Positions 1-12,967 of a stretch of DNA of 64,000 nucleotides are shown one piece after another. Under the pieces are notes generated by a model that was not told the origin of the DNA, did no database searches, and saw nothing but the letters and a program-made list of their open reading frames with translations. The translations under genes were made by a program, and so were the position numbers. The DNA is taken from assembly GCF_008124525.1 (NCBI RefSeq), contig NZ_VNHJ01000005.1:165372-229371 (forward strand), in the 5' to 3' direction. Position 1 is the stretch's first letter; each line of letters opens with the position of its first letter. Origin of the DNA: Oceanicella actignis. Lineage in GTDB: Bacteria > Pseudomonadota > Alphaproteobacteria > Rhodobacterales > Rhodobacteraceae.

Positions 1-3
1 GGC

Positions 4-168
4 TCAGTCGCCGCGCTCGCCCTCGCCGCCGCGTGGGCGCGGGCGCGGGCGCAGCAGGTCGACGGCGACGTAGATCGCCAGGACCGCGACGGTGATGAGA
101 AGGACGCTGGCCGCGTGGCTCAGGCCGAACAGGGTCAGCTCGGGGTCGGGCTGGGGAATACGCTCCAT
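4..168 (-). CDS. small single-pass membrane protein, unknown function
   Basis: A 54-residue reading frame with an ATG start and a TGA stop. Residues 1-12 are polar and begin MERIPQPDPEL. Residues 20-36 form one hydrophobic helix (VLLITVAVLAIYVAV). The tail is an Arg-Pro repeat followed by charged residues, so an N-out/C-in single-pass topology fits the positive-inside rule. I do not recognise a family. It is transcribed divergently from soxD with only 98 bases between the start codons, so the two may share a promoter region. It sits where soxB would normally be expected. Confidence 0.6.
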   Translation of the reverse strand: MERIPQPDPELTLFGLSHAASVLLITVAVLAIYVAVDLLRPRPRPRGGEGERGD

Positions 169-266
169 CTTCAGACCTCACATACGCTACGCAAGACGAC
201 ATCGACGCGCCGACAGGGTATCGCATCCGGGCCGGCGCGCGCAATCGCCAAGCAAAGAGGCGCTCC

Positions 267-641
267 ATGCTGCAACTGACCTGCCCGTGCTGCGGCGCGA
301 CCGGCGAGGAAACCGAGTTCCACCCCGGCGGCGAGGCGCATCTGCGCCGCGTCGGCCCGGGGGCGAGCGACGAGGCGTTCGCCGGCTACATGTTCACCCG
401 CAAGAATCCCAAGGGCGTGCATTTCGAGCGCTGGCGGCACGTCTATGGCTGCGGCAAGTGGTTCCACGTCGCGCGCTGCACCGCGACGCTCGAGGTGTTC
501 GGGTCCTACCGCGCCGACGTGACCGCGCCGCCGCCCGAGATCCTGGCCCGCATCGCGCAGCGCCGCCCCGGCTGGCGGCTCGAGGACTGGACGGGCGAAT
601 CGGCGCCCGGCGAAGACGTTGACGGGGGGCAGGGCGCATGA
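267..641 (+). CDS. soxD: sarcosine oxidase delta subunit
   Basis: Small subunit of heterotetrameric sarcosine oxidase, which oxidatively demethylates sarcosine to glycine, passing the methyl carbon to tetrahydrofolate and electrons to O2. The 124-residue protein has the family's N-terminal cysteine cluster (CPCCG at residues 6-10), the GGEAHLRR segment, a central NPKG and a GCGKWFHVARC segment. Known SoxD proteins bind one zinc ion through such cysteines and a histidine. Its stop overlaps the soxA start by four bases (ATGA), indicating translational coupling. In the usual glyA-soxBDAG order soxB directly precedes soxD; here a divergent small gene occupies that place. Confidence 0.93.
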   Translation: MLQLTCPCCGATGEETEFHPGGEAHLRRVGPGASDEAFAGYMFTRKNPKGVHFERWRHVYGCGKWFHVARCTATLEVFGSYRADVTAPPPEILARIAQRRPGWRLEDWTGESAPGEDVDGGQGA

Positions 642-3600
642 GCACGCGCATTTCCCATGGCGGGCGGGCCATCGACCGCAGCCGCCCGGTGTTCTTTTCC
701 TGGAACGGCAAGCGCCTTCAGGGCTTTCACGGCGACACGCTGGCCTCGGCGCTGCTGGCCAACGGGCAGGTGCTGACGGGGCGTTCGTTCAAGTATCACC
801 GCCCGCGCGGCATCGTCGCCTCGGGCGCCGAAGAGCCCAACGCCCTTGTCGGGCTGGGCGAGGGGCCGCGCTTCGAGCCCAACCAGCGCGCCACCGGAAC
901 CGAGCTGTTCGAGGGGCTGTCGGCGCGCTCGCAGAACCACTGGCCCAGCCTCGAATTCGACATCGGCGCGATCAACGCCGCGCTGTGGCGGTTCTTCCCG
1001 GCCGGGTTCTACTACAAGACCTTCATGTGGCCGCGCGCGGCGTGGAAGCATGTGTTCGAGCCCTTCATCCGCCGCGCCGCCGGCCTGGGCGAGGCCCCCA
1101 AGCTGCCCGACCCCGACCGCTACGAGCACTTTCATTTCCACGCCGACGTGCTGGTCGCCGGCGGCGGCGCGGCGGGCCTGACCGCCGCGCGCCGCGCCGC
1201 CGAGGCGGGGGCCCGGGTGCTGCTGCTCGAGCAGTCGCATCTGTGGGGCGGGCGCGCGCTGGCCGACGGCGGCGAGATCGACGGCATGCCGGCGCATGAG
1301 TGGATCGCCGCGCAGGTCGCCGCGCTTGCGGCCATGCCCAACGTGGTCATGCGCCTGCGGACCATGTGCGCGGGGGTCTACGATCACGGCTATGCGCTGG
1401 GCTACGAGCGCGTGGCCGATCACACCCCCGGCGACGGGCGCCCGCGCCACCGGCTGTGGAAGATCCGCGCGCGGCGCATCGTGGCCGCCACCGGCGCGCT
1501 CGAGCGCCCGCTCGCCTTCGCCGAGAACGATCTGCCGGGGGTGATGCTGGCCTCGGCCGTGCGCGATTATCTCGAGCTTTACGCCGTCAGCCCCGGCGAT
1601 CGCACGGTGGTCGTGACCAACAACGACGACGGCTATCGCACCGCCATCGCGCTGCGCCGCGCGGGGCTGGACGTGCCCGCCATCATCGACCCGCGCACCG
1701 ACGCGCGCGGCCCCCTGGCCGAAGAGGCGCGCAGGATGGGCCTGCGCGTCGAGACCGGCCGCGCCGTGCGCCGCGCGCTGGGCGGCAAGCGCGTGCGCGG
1801 GGTCGAGATCTGCGCCGCGGGCGGCGAGGGCGCGCCCATCGACCGCATTCCCTGCGACGCGGTGGCCATGTCGGGCGGCTGGTCGCCGGTGGTGCATCTG
1901 TGGTCCCATTGCGGCGGCAAGCTGATCTGGGACGACGCGCGCGCCATGTTCCGCCCCGACCCCGAGCGCCCGCCGCTGGGCGCCGACGGGCAGGGCTTCG
2001 TGCTGTGCGCGGGCTCGGCCTCGGGCTTCCTGTCGCCCGACGAGGCGCTGGCCGACGCCGCCGAGGCCGGCGCGCGCGCCGCGCGCGAGGCCGGCTTCGC
2101 CGATGCGCGCGCCCACGCCCCCGCCGCCGCGCGCCTCGAAGAGGCGCCCATCATGCCGATGTGGATCATGCCCGCGGCGGCCGGGCCGAAGCTGGCGTCC
2201 AAGGCGTTCCTCGACTACCAGAACGACGTCAAGGCCTCGGACCTGCGCCTGGCGGCGCGCGAGGGCTACGAAAGCGTCGAACATGCCAAGCGCTACACCA
2301 CGCTGGGCATGGCCACCGACCAGGGCAAGCTGAGCAACATCAACGGCATCGGCATCCTGGCCGACGCGCTGGGCCGCCCGATTCCGCAGGTTGGCACCAC
2401 CACCTTCCGCCCGCCCTACACGCCGATCTCGTTCGGCGCCATCGTCGGCGAGGCGCGCGGTCCGCTGTTCAAGCCCACGCGCAAGACCCCCATGGACGCC
2501 TGGCACGACGCCAACGGCGCGGTGTGGGAGCCCGTGGGCGACTGGCGCCGGCCCTACGCCTATCGCCGCGCGGGCGAGTCCACGCAGGACGCCGTGCGCC
2601 GCGAAATCCTGGCCACGCGCGGCTCGCTGGGCATGCTCGACGCCTCGACGCTGGGCAAGATCCTGGTCAAGGGCCCCGACGCCGGGCGCTTTCTGGATCT
2701 GCTCTACACCAACATGATGAGCACGCTGAAGGTCGGGCGCTGCCGCTACGGGCTGATGTGCAACGAGAACGGCTTCATCTTCGACGACGGCGTGGTCGTG
2801 CGCCTGTCCGAGGACGCGTTCCTGTGCCACACCACCTCGGGCGGCTCGGACCGGGTGCATGCCTGGATGGAAGAGTGGCTCCAGACCGAGTGGTGGGATC
2901 TGAAGGTCTACGTCGCCAACCTGACCGAGCAGTTCGCCCAGATCGCCGTCGTCGGCCCCAACGCGCGCAAGACGCTCGAGAAGCTGGGCGGGGTCGACGT
3001 CTCGAAGCAGGCGCTGCCCTTCATGGGCATGGCCGAGGGCAGGCTGGGCGGCATCCCGGCGCGGATCTTCCGCATCAGCTTCTCGGGCGAGCTGAGCTAC
3101 GAGATCGCGATCCCCGCCTCGCAGGGGCAGGCCATGTGGGACATGCTGCGCGAGGCGGGCGCCGAGTTCGACGTCACGCCCTACGGCACCGAGGCGCTGC
3201 ATGTGATGCGGGCCGAGAAGGGCTTCATCATGGTCGGCGACGAGACCGACGGCACCGTCACGCCGCAGGATCTGGGCATGAGCTGGGCGGTGTCGAAGAA
3301 GAAGGCCGACTTCATCGGCAAGCGCGCCCAGGAGCGCCCCGACCTGACCCGCCCCGACCGCAAGCAGCTGGTCGGGCTCGAGACGCTGGACCCCCAGACG
3401 GTGCTGCCCGACGGCGCCCACGCGGTCGAGGGCATGCGCCGCCCCGGCGTGCGCAAGACGATCGGCCATGTGACCTCCAGCTATTTCTCGCCGACGCTGG
3501 GGCGCTCGATCGCCATGGCGCTGATCGAGGGCGGGGCCGGGCGCATGGGCCAGGTGCTGGAATTCGCCGCCGAGGGCGACGCGGTCATCAAGGCGCGCGT

Positions 3601-3649
3601 CGTCGATCCGGTGTTCTACGACAAGGAAGGGACGCGGCAGGATGTCTGA
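638..3649 (+). CDS. soxA: sarcosine oxidase alpha subunit
   Basis: The 1003-residue large subunit, the usual length for the family. An N-terminal ferredoxin-fold-like segment (about residues 15-95, with the GRSFKYHRPRG motif) is followed by a dinucleotide-binding domain starting near residue 170 (AGGGAAGL), which binds NAD+ in characterised enzymes. A C-terminal GcvT/aminomethyltransferase-like half from about residue 600 handles the tetrahydrofolate-linked one-carbon unit. It is coupled to soxD by an ATGA overlap and to soxG by an eight-base overlap. Catalysis needs the FAD/FMN-bearing beta subunit, whose gene is not in this window. Confidence 0.95.
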   Translation: MSTRISHGGRAIDRSRPVFFSWNGKRLQGFHGDTLASALLANGQVLTGRSFKYHRPRGIVASGAEEPNALVGLGEGPRFEPNQRATGTELFEGLSARSQNHWPSLEFDIGAINAALWRFFPAGFYYKTFMWPRAAWKHVFEPFIRRAAGLGEAPKLPDPDRYEHFHFHADVLVAGGGAAGLTAARRAAEAGARVLLLEQSHLWGGRALADGGEIDGMPAHEWIAAQVAALAAMPNVVMRLRTMCAGVYDHGYALGYERVADHTPGDGRPRHRLWKIRARRIVAATGALERPLAFAENDLPGVMLASAVRDYLELYAVSPGDRTVVVTNNDDGYRTAIALRRAGLDVPAIIDPRTDARGPLAEEARRMGLRVETGRAVRRALGGKRVRGVEICAAGGEGAPIDRIPCDAVAMSGGWSPVVHLWSHCGGKLIWDDARAMFRPDPERPPLGADGQGFVLCAGSASGFLSPDEALADAAEAGARAAREAGFADARAHAPAAARLEEAPIMPMWIMPAAAGPKLASKAFLDYQNDVKASDLRLAAREGYESVEHAKRYTTLGMATDQGKLSNINGIGILADALGRPIPQVGTTTFRPPYTPISFGAIVGEARGPLFKPTRKTPMDAWHDANGAVWEPVGDWRRPYAYRRAGESTQDAVRREILATRGSLGMLDASTLGKILVKGPDAGRFLDLLYTNMMSTLKVGRCRYGLMCNENGFIFDDGVVVRLSEDAFLCHTTSGGSDRVHAWMEEWLQTEWWDLKVYVANLTEQFAQIAVVGPNARKTLEKLGGVDVSKQALPFMGMAEGRLGGIPARIFRISFSGELSYEIAIPASQGQAMWDMLREAGAEFDVTPYGTEALHVMRAEKGFIMVGDETDGTVTPQDLGMSWAVSKKKADFIGKRAQERPDLTRPDRKQLVGLETLDPQTVLPDGAHAVEGMRRPGVRKTIGHVTSSYFSPTLGRSIAMALIEGGAGRMGQVLEFAAEGDAVIKARVVDPVFYDKEGTRQDV

Positions 3650-4229
3650 TGCGATGACGAAGGCGCGCAGCGCCCTGAACGGGGCCGCGCGCGACGGGGC
3701 CGTGCGGATCGAGGAAGCCGGCCTGCAGGGCATGCTGACCCTGCGCGGCGATTTCGAGGACGCGCGCTTTCGCGCCGCCGCCGAGGCCGCGGCCGGCGGC
3801 GCGCCCTTCCCCGAGCGGCGGCGCATCTCGCGCAAGGGCGAGCGGGCGCTGCTGTGGATGTCGCCGGACGAGCTTCTGGTCCTGCTGCCCTGGGCCGAGG
3901 CCGACGCCGCCGCGGCCGAGGCGGCGCGCGCGCTCGACGGCGTTCATCACCTGGCGGTCAACGTGTCGGACGCGCGGGCGATGTTCCGCATCATCGGGGC
4001 CGGCGCGCGCGAGGCGCTGGCCAAGGGCGCGCCGGTCGATCTGTCGCGGCAGGCCTTCGGGCCGGGCGATCTGCGGCGCACGCGCATGGGCCAGCTGGCG
4101 GTGGCCTTCTGGCAGGAGGACGGCGAGCCCGAAACCTTCGGGCTGATCTGCTTCCGCTCGGTGGCGCAATACGCCTTCGATGCGCTGTGCGTCGCCGCGC
4201 GCGAGGACTCGCTGCCGCGGGCGCTCTGA
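3642..4229 (+). CDS. soxG: sarcosine oxidase gamma subunit
   Basis: A 195-residue protein of the SoxG family, distantly related to the folate-binding GcvT fold. It shows the family's central ISRKGERALLWMSPDE-type strand pattern and a conserved region reading VDLSRQAFGPGDLRRTRMGQ. It starts inside the 3' end of soxA and is the last gene of the operon, followed by a strong intrinsic terminator. A second in-frame ATG four codons downstream could also be the start. The role of gamma in the complex is structural. Confidence 0.9.
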   Translation: MSDAMTKARSALNGAARDGAVRIEEAGLQGMLTLRGDFEDARFRAAAEAAAGGAPFPERRRISRKGERALLWMSPDELLVLLPWAEADAAAAEAARALDGVHHLAVNVSDARAMFRIIGAGAREALAKGAPVDLSRQAFGPGDLRRTRMGQLAVAFWQEDGEPETFGLICFRSVAQYAFDALCVAAREDSLPRAL

Positions 4230-4313
4230 GCGCCGCGCCAGGGGCTGCGCCGCGTCGGCTCGCGGGCAAAGCGGCCGCGGCGGCCGGGCGCGGCGGGGAC
4301 GATGGCGGGCTGG

Positions 4314-4362
4314 GGCCGGCTTGCGCGCCATGCGCGGCGCGCAAGCCGGCCTTTCCCTTTTG
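4314..4362 (+). terminator. intrinsic terminator of soxDAG
   Basis: A perfect 16-bp inverted repeat (arms 4314-4329 and 4336-4351, left arm GGCCGGCTTGCGCGCC) with a six-base loop, followed at once by TTTCCCTTTTGT. It lies 84 bases after the soxG stop on the coding strand. Confidence 0.9.
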
Positions 4363-4446
4363 TGCGGTGCACAACGCGCGGGGCGCGCCTATATCCCGGC
4401 TCAAGCGAACGGGGCTGCACCCGCGTTCGGGCAAAGGAGCCGAAAG

Positions 4447-4623
4447 ATGAACGCCTTGCGCATGAGCAACGATGAGATGAACGAGATCCTGCGCCGCGCC
4501 GAAGCCGAGCGCGCCGCCGCGATCCGCAAGATGTTCGCCGCCGCCTGGCGCGGCGTCGCCAACGCCGTCGTCTGGGGCGTCGCCGCCCTGACGCACGCCA
4601 AAGCCGGCCGCCGGACCGCCTGA
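4447..4623 (+). CDS. small basic amphipathic protein
   Basis: A 58-residue protein preceded by AAAGGAG, eight bases before the ATG. The first 25 residues are highly charged and helical (MSNDEMNEILRRAEAERAAA). The middle is an amphipathic to hydrophobic helix with tryptophans (AAWRGVANAVVWGVAAL) and the end is basic. It resembles the short DUF1127/RSP_7527-like proteins common in Rhodobacterales, but I cannot assign it firmly. It is monocistronic, lying between two intrinsic terminators. Confidence 0.7.
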   Translation: MNALRMSNDEMNEILRRAEAERAAAIRKMFAAAWRGVANAVVWGVAALTHAKAGRRTA

Positions 4624-4768
4624 CGGCCGCGCGCGGGGCTTCCTCCTCCCGGCCCCGCAAGCGCAGCCCCGGCCATTGCGCGGGTTTCCTCCCTGGCCCG
4701 CGCAGGCGCCGGTCCGGATGCCGGCCAGACGCCCGGCCGCCCTCCCTCGCGGGCCGGGCCTCGCAGAG

Positions 4769-4805
4769 CCCCCGTTCGGTTCCTCCCGCCGAACGGGGGT
4801 TTCCT
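4769..4805 (+). terminator. intrinsic terminator after the 58-residue gene
   Basis: Arms CCCCCGTTCGG (4769-4779) and CCGAACGGGGG (4789-4799) form a perfect 11-bp stem with a nine-base loop, followed by TTTCCTGT. The T-rich side is on the plus strand only, so it serves the gene at 4447-4623 rather than the leftward gene beyond it. Confidence 0.85.
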
Positions 4806-4829
4806 GTCCTGGCGGCGCGCCAGGGCGCG

Positions 4830-5042
4830 TCAGCGGTTCAGGAACCAGAGAATCAGGTTCAGCGCCACCGTCGCCGCGACCGAGATCACCAGCGCCGTGA
4901 CGATGGGGAAATGGATGCGCAGATTCTCGCGCTCGATCACGATGTCGCCCGGCAGGCGGCCAAGCCCCATGCGCGCGAACAGGGGCCAGAGCAGCCCCAG
5001 CACGATCAGCAGAACACCGATGGCGATCAGGATGCGCGACAT
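4830..5042 (-). CDS. DUF2905-family small membrane protein
   Basis: A 70-residue protein with two hydrophobic helices (about residues 3-24 and 47-68) separated by a short soluble loop containing GRLPGDIVIERENLRIHFP. That loop is characteristic of the DUF2905 family of inner-membrane proteins, whose function is unknown. It lies 66 bases downstream of uvrB on the same strand and may be cotranscribed with it. Confidence 0.88.
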   Translation of the reverse strand: MSRILIAIGVLLIVLGLLWPLFARMGLGRLPGDIVIERENLRIHFPIVTALVISVAATVALNLILWFLNR

Positions 5043-5108
5043 GGCGCGATGATGCCAGAGGGACGCGCGCCGCGCCAGCCCCGCCGCGGCGCAAGGGCGG
5101 CCGCGAGC

Positions 5109-7286
<2,178 letters not shown>

Positions 7287-7622
7287 CAACCATTTTCCCC
7301 GATGTTGGCCTTGTCGCAGGGTTAATCAACCTCGGCGGCGCTGGCAGCCCTCGAATGGGGCGTAACTGGGGATGAAGAACCCGTACATGAATTTCCTGCG
7401 GTCGAACTCCACAAAGTGGGTTTCAGCCTAGGCTTAGATCGCAGGAAGGATCGCCGGCCGGACGCGGCATCACCCACCCCACCCCTCGCTCCCAAGCGTT
7501 CGGTCGGCGATCAACCTTTTCCCGTCATCCGGCTCCCGTCCTCGGGGCAGGCCTCGCGCCTTGCCCAGCCATGGCCCCCGGTGGCATAAGGCGCGCGTCC
7601 GCAAGCTGATCGGAGCAACGCC
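7287..7622. other. intergenic region between divergent uvrB and the complex I gene
   Basis: About 335 bases containing the promoters of two divergent genes. I see no RNA gene, no conserved small frame and no strong hairpin. A short low-GC patch around 7400-7435 is the most promoter-like part. Confidence 0.5.
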
Positions 7623-7934
7623 ATGATCGCGCGAATCTACCGTCCCGCACGCAACGCCATGCAGTCCGGCGTGGCCAACACCCGCAAGTGGGTGCTGGAG
7701 TTCGCGCCGTCCGAACCCAAGCGGCCCGACCCGCTGATGGGCTGGACCGGATCGGGCGACACGCTGGGGCAGGTGCGCCTGACCTTCGACACCCGCGAGG
7801 CCGCGGTGGAATACGCCGAGCGGCACGGGCTCGAGTATCAGGTCGAGACCCCGAAGCCCCGCCGCCCCAACATCCGCCCGCGCGGCTACGGGTCGAACTT
7901 CGCCCATGACCGCCGCATGCCCTGGACGCACTGA
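7623..7934 (+). CDS. NDUFS4-type accessory subunit of respiratory complex I
   Basis: A 103-residue protein of the ETC complex I subunit conserved region family, the bacterial homologue of mitochondrial NDUFS4 (18 kDa), found in alphaproteobacteria. It begins with [14 protein letters not shown], has the family core TRKWVLEF and the [22 protein letters not shown] stretch, and ends in the [19 protein letters not shown] tail. It acts as a peripheral subunit on the cytoplasmic arm of NADH:quinone oxidoreductase. It is monocistronic and convergent with mnmA, with six bases between the stops. Confidence 0.93.
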   Translation: MIARIYRPARNAMQSGVANTRKWVLEFAPSEPKRPDPLMGWTGSGDTLGQVRLTFDTREAAVEYAERHGLEYQVETPKPRRPNIRPRGYGSNFAHDRRMPWTH

Positions 7935-7940
7935 CGCCCC

Positions 7941-9077
7941 TCAGCCGCGCCGGATCCAGCCTCCGCCCAGCACGCGAGAGCCTTCGGGCGCGTAGAAGAC
8001 GCAGGCCTGCCCCGGCGCGACGCCCTCTTCGGGCGACAGCAGCTCGACCTCGGCCCGGTCCGGGCCGAGGGGGCGCAGGCGGGCGGGGGCGGGCTCGCGC
8101 GTCGAGCGCACGCGCGCCAGGATCTCCCACCCTTCCTCGGGCGCGGCCTCGAGCGGCGCATCGCCCAGCCAGTTGATCTCGGCCACCGGCACGATGCGCG
8201 TGGCCAGCGCCTCGCGCGGGCCGACGACGACGCGGCGCGTCTCGGGCTCGAGACGGATGACATGCAGCGGCTCGCCCGTCGCCACGCCAAGGCCGCGGCG
8301 CTGGCCGACGGTGTAGCGGATCAGCCCCTCGTGCCGGCCCAGCACGCGCCCGTCCAGATGCACGATCTCGCCCGGCTCGGCGGCGCCCGGGCGCAGCTTC
8401 TCGATCACCTCGGCGTAGCGGCCGTTGGGAACGAAGCAGATGTCCTGGCTGTCGGGCTTGTCGGCCACGGTCAGCCCGAACTCGGCCGCCAGCGCGCGCG
8501 TCTGCGCCTTCGAGGTGAGCCCGCCGAGGGGAAAGCGCAGCCAGGCCAGCTGCTCGCGCGTGGTGGCGAACAGGAAATAGCTCTGATCGCGGCGCGGGTC
8601 GGCCGCGCGGTGCAGCTCGGGGCCGCTGGGGCCGTCCTGGCGGCGGATGTAGTGGCCGGTGGCCATGCAGTCGGCGCCCAGCTCCCTGGCGGTGTCCAGC
8701 AGGTCGCGGAACTTGACGCGCTCGTTGCAGCGCACGCAGGGGATGGGCGTTGCGCCGGCGAGATAGCTGTCGGCGAACTCGTCCATCACCGCCTCGCGAA
8801 AGCGATTCTCATAGTCCAGGACGTAGTGCGGAAAGCCCATGGTCTCGGCCACGCGGCGCGCGTCGTGAATGTCGCGCCCGGCGCAGCAGGCGCCCTTGCG
8901 CGCCAGCGCGGCGCCATGGTCGTAGAGCTGCAGCGTCACGCCGACCACGTCATAGCCCTCGCGCGCCAGCATGGCGGCGACGACCGAGCTGTCGACCCCG
9001 CCGGACATGGCGACCACCACGCGCGTCTGCGCGGGCGGCTTGGCGATTCCCAGGCTGTTGATGCGCGCGTCGGTCAT
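7941..9077 (-). CDS. mnmA: tRNA-specific 2-thiouridylase MnmA
   Basis: ATP-dependent thiolation of U34 in Lys, Glu and Gln tRNAs. The protein is 378 residues from the ATG at 9077, which has AGGAG about seven bases upstream; the frame stays open further upstream without a better start. It has the PP-loop SGGVDSS (residues 25-31), the alphaproteobacterial insertion with [14 protein letters not shown], and the two catalytic cysteine contexts IPCVRCN and DICFVP. The C-terminal beta-barrel domain is complete. Confidence 0.96.
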   Translation of the reverse strand: MTDARINSLGIAKPPAQTRVVVAMSGGVDSSVVAAMLAREGYDVVGVTLQLYDHGAALARKGACCAGRDIHDARRVAETMGFPHYVLDYENRFREAVMDEFADSYLAGATPIPCVRCNERVKFRDLLDTARELGADCMATGHYIRRQDGPSGPELHRAADPRRDQSYFLFATTREQLAWLRFPLGGLTSKAQTRALAAEFGLTVADKPDSQDICFVPNGRYAEVIEKLRPGAAEPGEIVHLDGRVLGRHEGLIRYTVGQRRGLGVATGEPLHVIRLEPETRRVVVGPREALATRIVPVAEINWLGDAPLEAAPEEGWEILARVRSTREPAPARLRPLGPDRAEVELLSPEEGVAPGQACVFYAPEGSRVLGGGWIRRG

Positions 9078-9236
9078 GGCCGCTCCTGTCGCTGGTTGGG
9101 GGGCATATAGAGCCGGGCCGCCCTGCGCGGCAAGTCGGCTAAAATTCGAAAATCCCGCATTTGCGCGTTTCACCGCCTCTTAAGCAGCCGCTTCTAGCGT
9201 CGTTCTCGGGTGAGTGAAACAGAGTGAGGGAGCGTC

Positions 9237-9521
9237 ATGCATTCCGAACGCAATGAACGCCCGATCAGCGTGATCGGGCCGGACGGCCGTCCTTTGACCA
9301 AAGACGACCTGCCGCCCCCCGACACGCGGCGCTGGGTGGCGCGGCGCAAGGCGGCGGTGGTGGCCGCGGTCAATGGCGGGCTGCTGTCCGAGGAGGATGC
9401 CTGCCGCATGTATGATCTGTCGGAGGAGGAGCTGGACAGCTGGCGCACCGCCGTCGCCCGTCACGGCATCAATGCGCTGCGCACGACGGCGTTGCAAAGA
9501 TACAGGTCGCCTAGAGGTTGA
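9237..9521 (+). CDS. sciP: CtrA inhibitor SciP (DUF1153)
   Basis: A 94-residue helix-turn-helix protein of the DUF1153 family. In Caulobacter SciP binds CtrA and blocks its activation of transcription early in the swarmer stage. The N-terminal VIGPDGRPLTKDDLPPPDT segment and the helical core RRKAAVVAAVNGGLLSEEDA with DLSEEELDSWR match the family. The gene stands about 100 bases upstream of ctrA in the same orientation, so the inhibitor and its target form one regulatory locus. Confidence 0.93.
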   Translation: MHSERNERPISVIGPDGRPLTKDDLPPPDTRRWVARRKAAVVAAVNGGLLSEEDACRMYDLSEEELDSWRTAVARHGINALRTTALQRYRSPRG

Positions 9522-9530
9522 GTTGAAGGC

Positions 9531-9597
9531 TTAACTCGCGTTAAGGTGGTAACGGTTCGTTCACCATTCTTGCAGATTCTGGGATCGCCGGAGATTC
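9531..9597 (+). promoter_or_regulatory. ctrA leader with TTAAC/GTTAA repeat and two GANTC methylation sites
   Basis: Bases 9531-9544 are an inverted repeat, TTAAC-TCGC-GTTAA. It resembles a CtrA box (TTAA-N7-TTAA in Caulobacter), but the TTAA elements are six rather than seven bases apart. GATTC occurs at 9575-9579 and 9593-9597, 18 bases apart, giving two CcrM-type GANTC sites just before the ctrA ribosome site. In Caulobacter ctrA P1 is controlled by GANTC methylation and CtrA feeds back on its own gene. That this applies here is inference. Confidence 0.5.
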
Positions 9598-9620
9598 GAG
9601 AATTTGCCGAGGAGCCTGAC

Positions 9621-10331
9621 ATGCGAGTTCTGCTTATCGAGGACGATCACTCCATGGCCCAGAGCATCGAGTTGATGCTGAGGAACGCCAACCTCAACGT
9701 CTACTCGACCGATCTGGGCGAGGAGGGGATCGACCTCGCCAAACTCTACGACTACGACCTGATCCTGCTGGACCTCAACCTGCCGGACATGAGCGGATAT
9801 GAGGTCCTGCGCAAGCTGCGGCTGGCCAAGGTGGACACGCCGATCCTGATCCTCTCGGGCCTTGATGAGACCGAGAACAAGATCAAGGGCTTTGGATTCG
9901 GCGCGGACGACTATCTGACCAAGCCCTTCAACCGCGAGGAGCTGATCGCGCGCATCCACGCCATCGTGCGCCGCTCGAAGGGGCACGCGCAGTCGGTGAT
10001 CGAGACGGGCAAGCTGCGGGTGAATCTGGACGCCAAGACGGTCGAGGTGGACGGCCAGCCCGTGCATCTGACGGGCAAGGAGTATCAGATGCTCGAGCTG
10101 CTGAGCCTGCGCAAGGGCACCACCCTGACCAAGGAGATGTTCCTCAACCATCTTTACGGCGGCATGGACGAGCCCGAGCTCAAGATCATCGACGTGTTCA
10201 TCTGCAAGCTGCGCAAGAAGCTGTCGGCCGCCACCGGGGGCGAGAACTACATCGACACCGTGTGGGGTAGGGGCTACGTGCTGCGCGATCCCGCTCCGGC
10301 CGAAGAGCCGAAGATGGCGATGCGCGCCTGA
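9621..10331 (+). CDS. ctrA: cell-cycle response regulator CtrA
   Basis: OmpR-class response regulator, 236 residues. The receiver domain has acidic pocket residues (IEDDH), the phospho-acceptor Asp51 ([13 protein letters not shown]) and the switch lysine in LTKPFN. The C-terminal winged helix has [24 protein letters not shown] and ends [11 protein letters not shown]. The start at 9621 follows GAGGAGCCTGAC; an open extension upstream has no support. In Rhodobacterales CtrA is usually dispensable and drives flagellar and gene-transfer-agent genes, which fits the flagellar cluster a few kilobases downstream. Confidence 0.97.
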   Translation: MRVLLIEDDHSMAQSIELMLRNANLNVYSTDLGEEGIDLAKLYDYDLILLDLNLPDMSGYEVLRKLRLAKVDTPILILSGLDETENKIKGFGFGADDYLTKPFNREELIARIHAIVRRSKGHAQSVIETGKLRVNLDAKTVEVDGQPVHLTGKEYQMLELLSLRKGTTLTKEMFLNHLYGGMDEPELKIIDVFICKLRKKLSAATGGENYIDTVWGRGYVLRDPAPAEEPKMAMRA

Positions 10332-10393
10332 CCCGGACCGGCGCAGGGCCTGGCAGAACGCCGGCCGCTCCGGCTCCTCGGGTCGGCGCTTGA

Positions 10394-12604
<2,211 letters not shown>

Positions 12605-12613
12605 GGCGCGACC

Positions 12614-12967
12614 TTACGCGCGCGAGTCCCTGATGCTGCCTTGTTCGTTCAGCGCCACCTTGTCGCCCGCCGCGGTGTATGCGCCAAGCTCGCGGCGCGC
12701 GGCGCGCGCCTTGTCCAGCCAGGCGCGCGCCTGGCGGATCCCTTCGCGATACGCCTCCAACGTGGCGAGACTGCGCGCGGCCGCGTCGCGCAACGCGCCA
12801 AGGCTTGCCGCATCGGGCGGCGCGCCGTTGTCGAGCGCCTGAGCGAGCGGCGTCTTTTGCGCCTGCAACGCGGCGAAAGCGGCCAGATCGCCCGCCAACA
12901 GGGCCTCGCGCTCCTGGCGGAACAGCTCGGTCAGCCTGCGGGCGGCGCCGGAAGGGGTCATGCTCAT
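12614..12967 (-). CDS. FlgN-like flagellar export chaperone (probable)
   Basis: A 117-residue mostly helical protein rich in Ala, Arg and Glu (LTELFRQEREALLAGDLAAFAAL, then LEAYREGIRQARAWLDKA). Its size, its helical-bundle pattern and its position beside flagellar genes fit the FlgN/FliT-type family that chaperones hook-associated proteins. Sequence conservation in that family is low, so the call leans on context. Its start overlaps the stop of the preceding rod-binding gene by four bases (ATGA). Confidence 0.65.
   Translation of the reverse strand: MSMTPSGAARRLTELFRQEREALLAGDLAAFAALQAQKTPLAQALDNGAPPDAASLGALRDAAARSLATLEAYREGIRQARAWLDKARAARRELGAYTAAGDKVALNEQGSIRDSRA

Noticed and set aside
506..3835. 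A 1109-codon open frame on the minus strand opposite soxA
   Set aside because: GC-rich third positions keep antisense frames open. Its composition is low-complexity Arg/Ala/Gly/His with no domain, while the plus strand encodes an unmistakable SoxA.
7287..7622. SOS box for uvrB
   Set aside because: I looked for GTTC-N7-GTTC or its complement; only near matches with wrong spacing (around GAAC at 7378 and 7404) were found.
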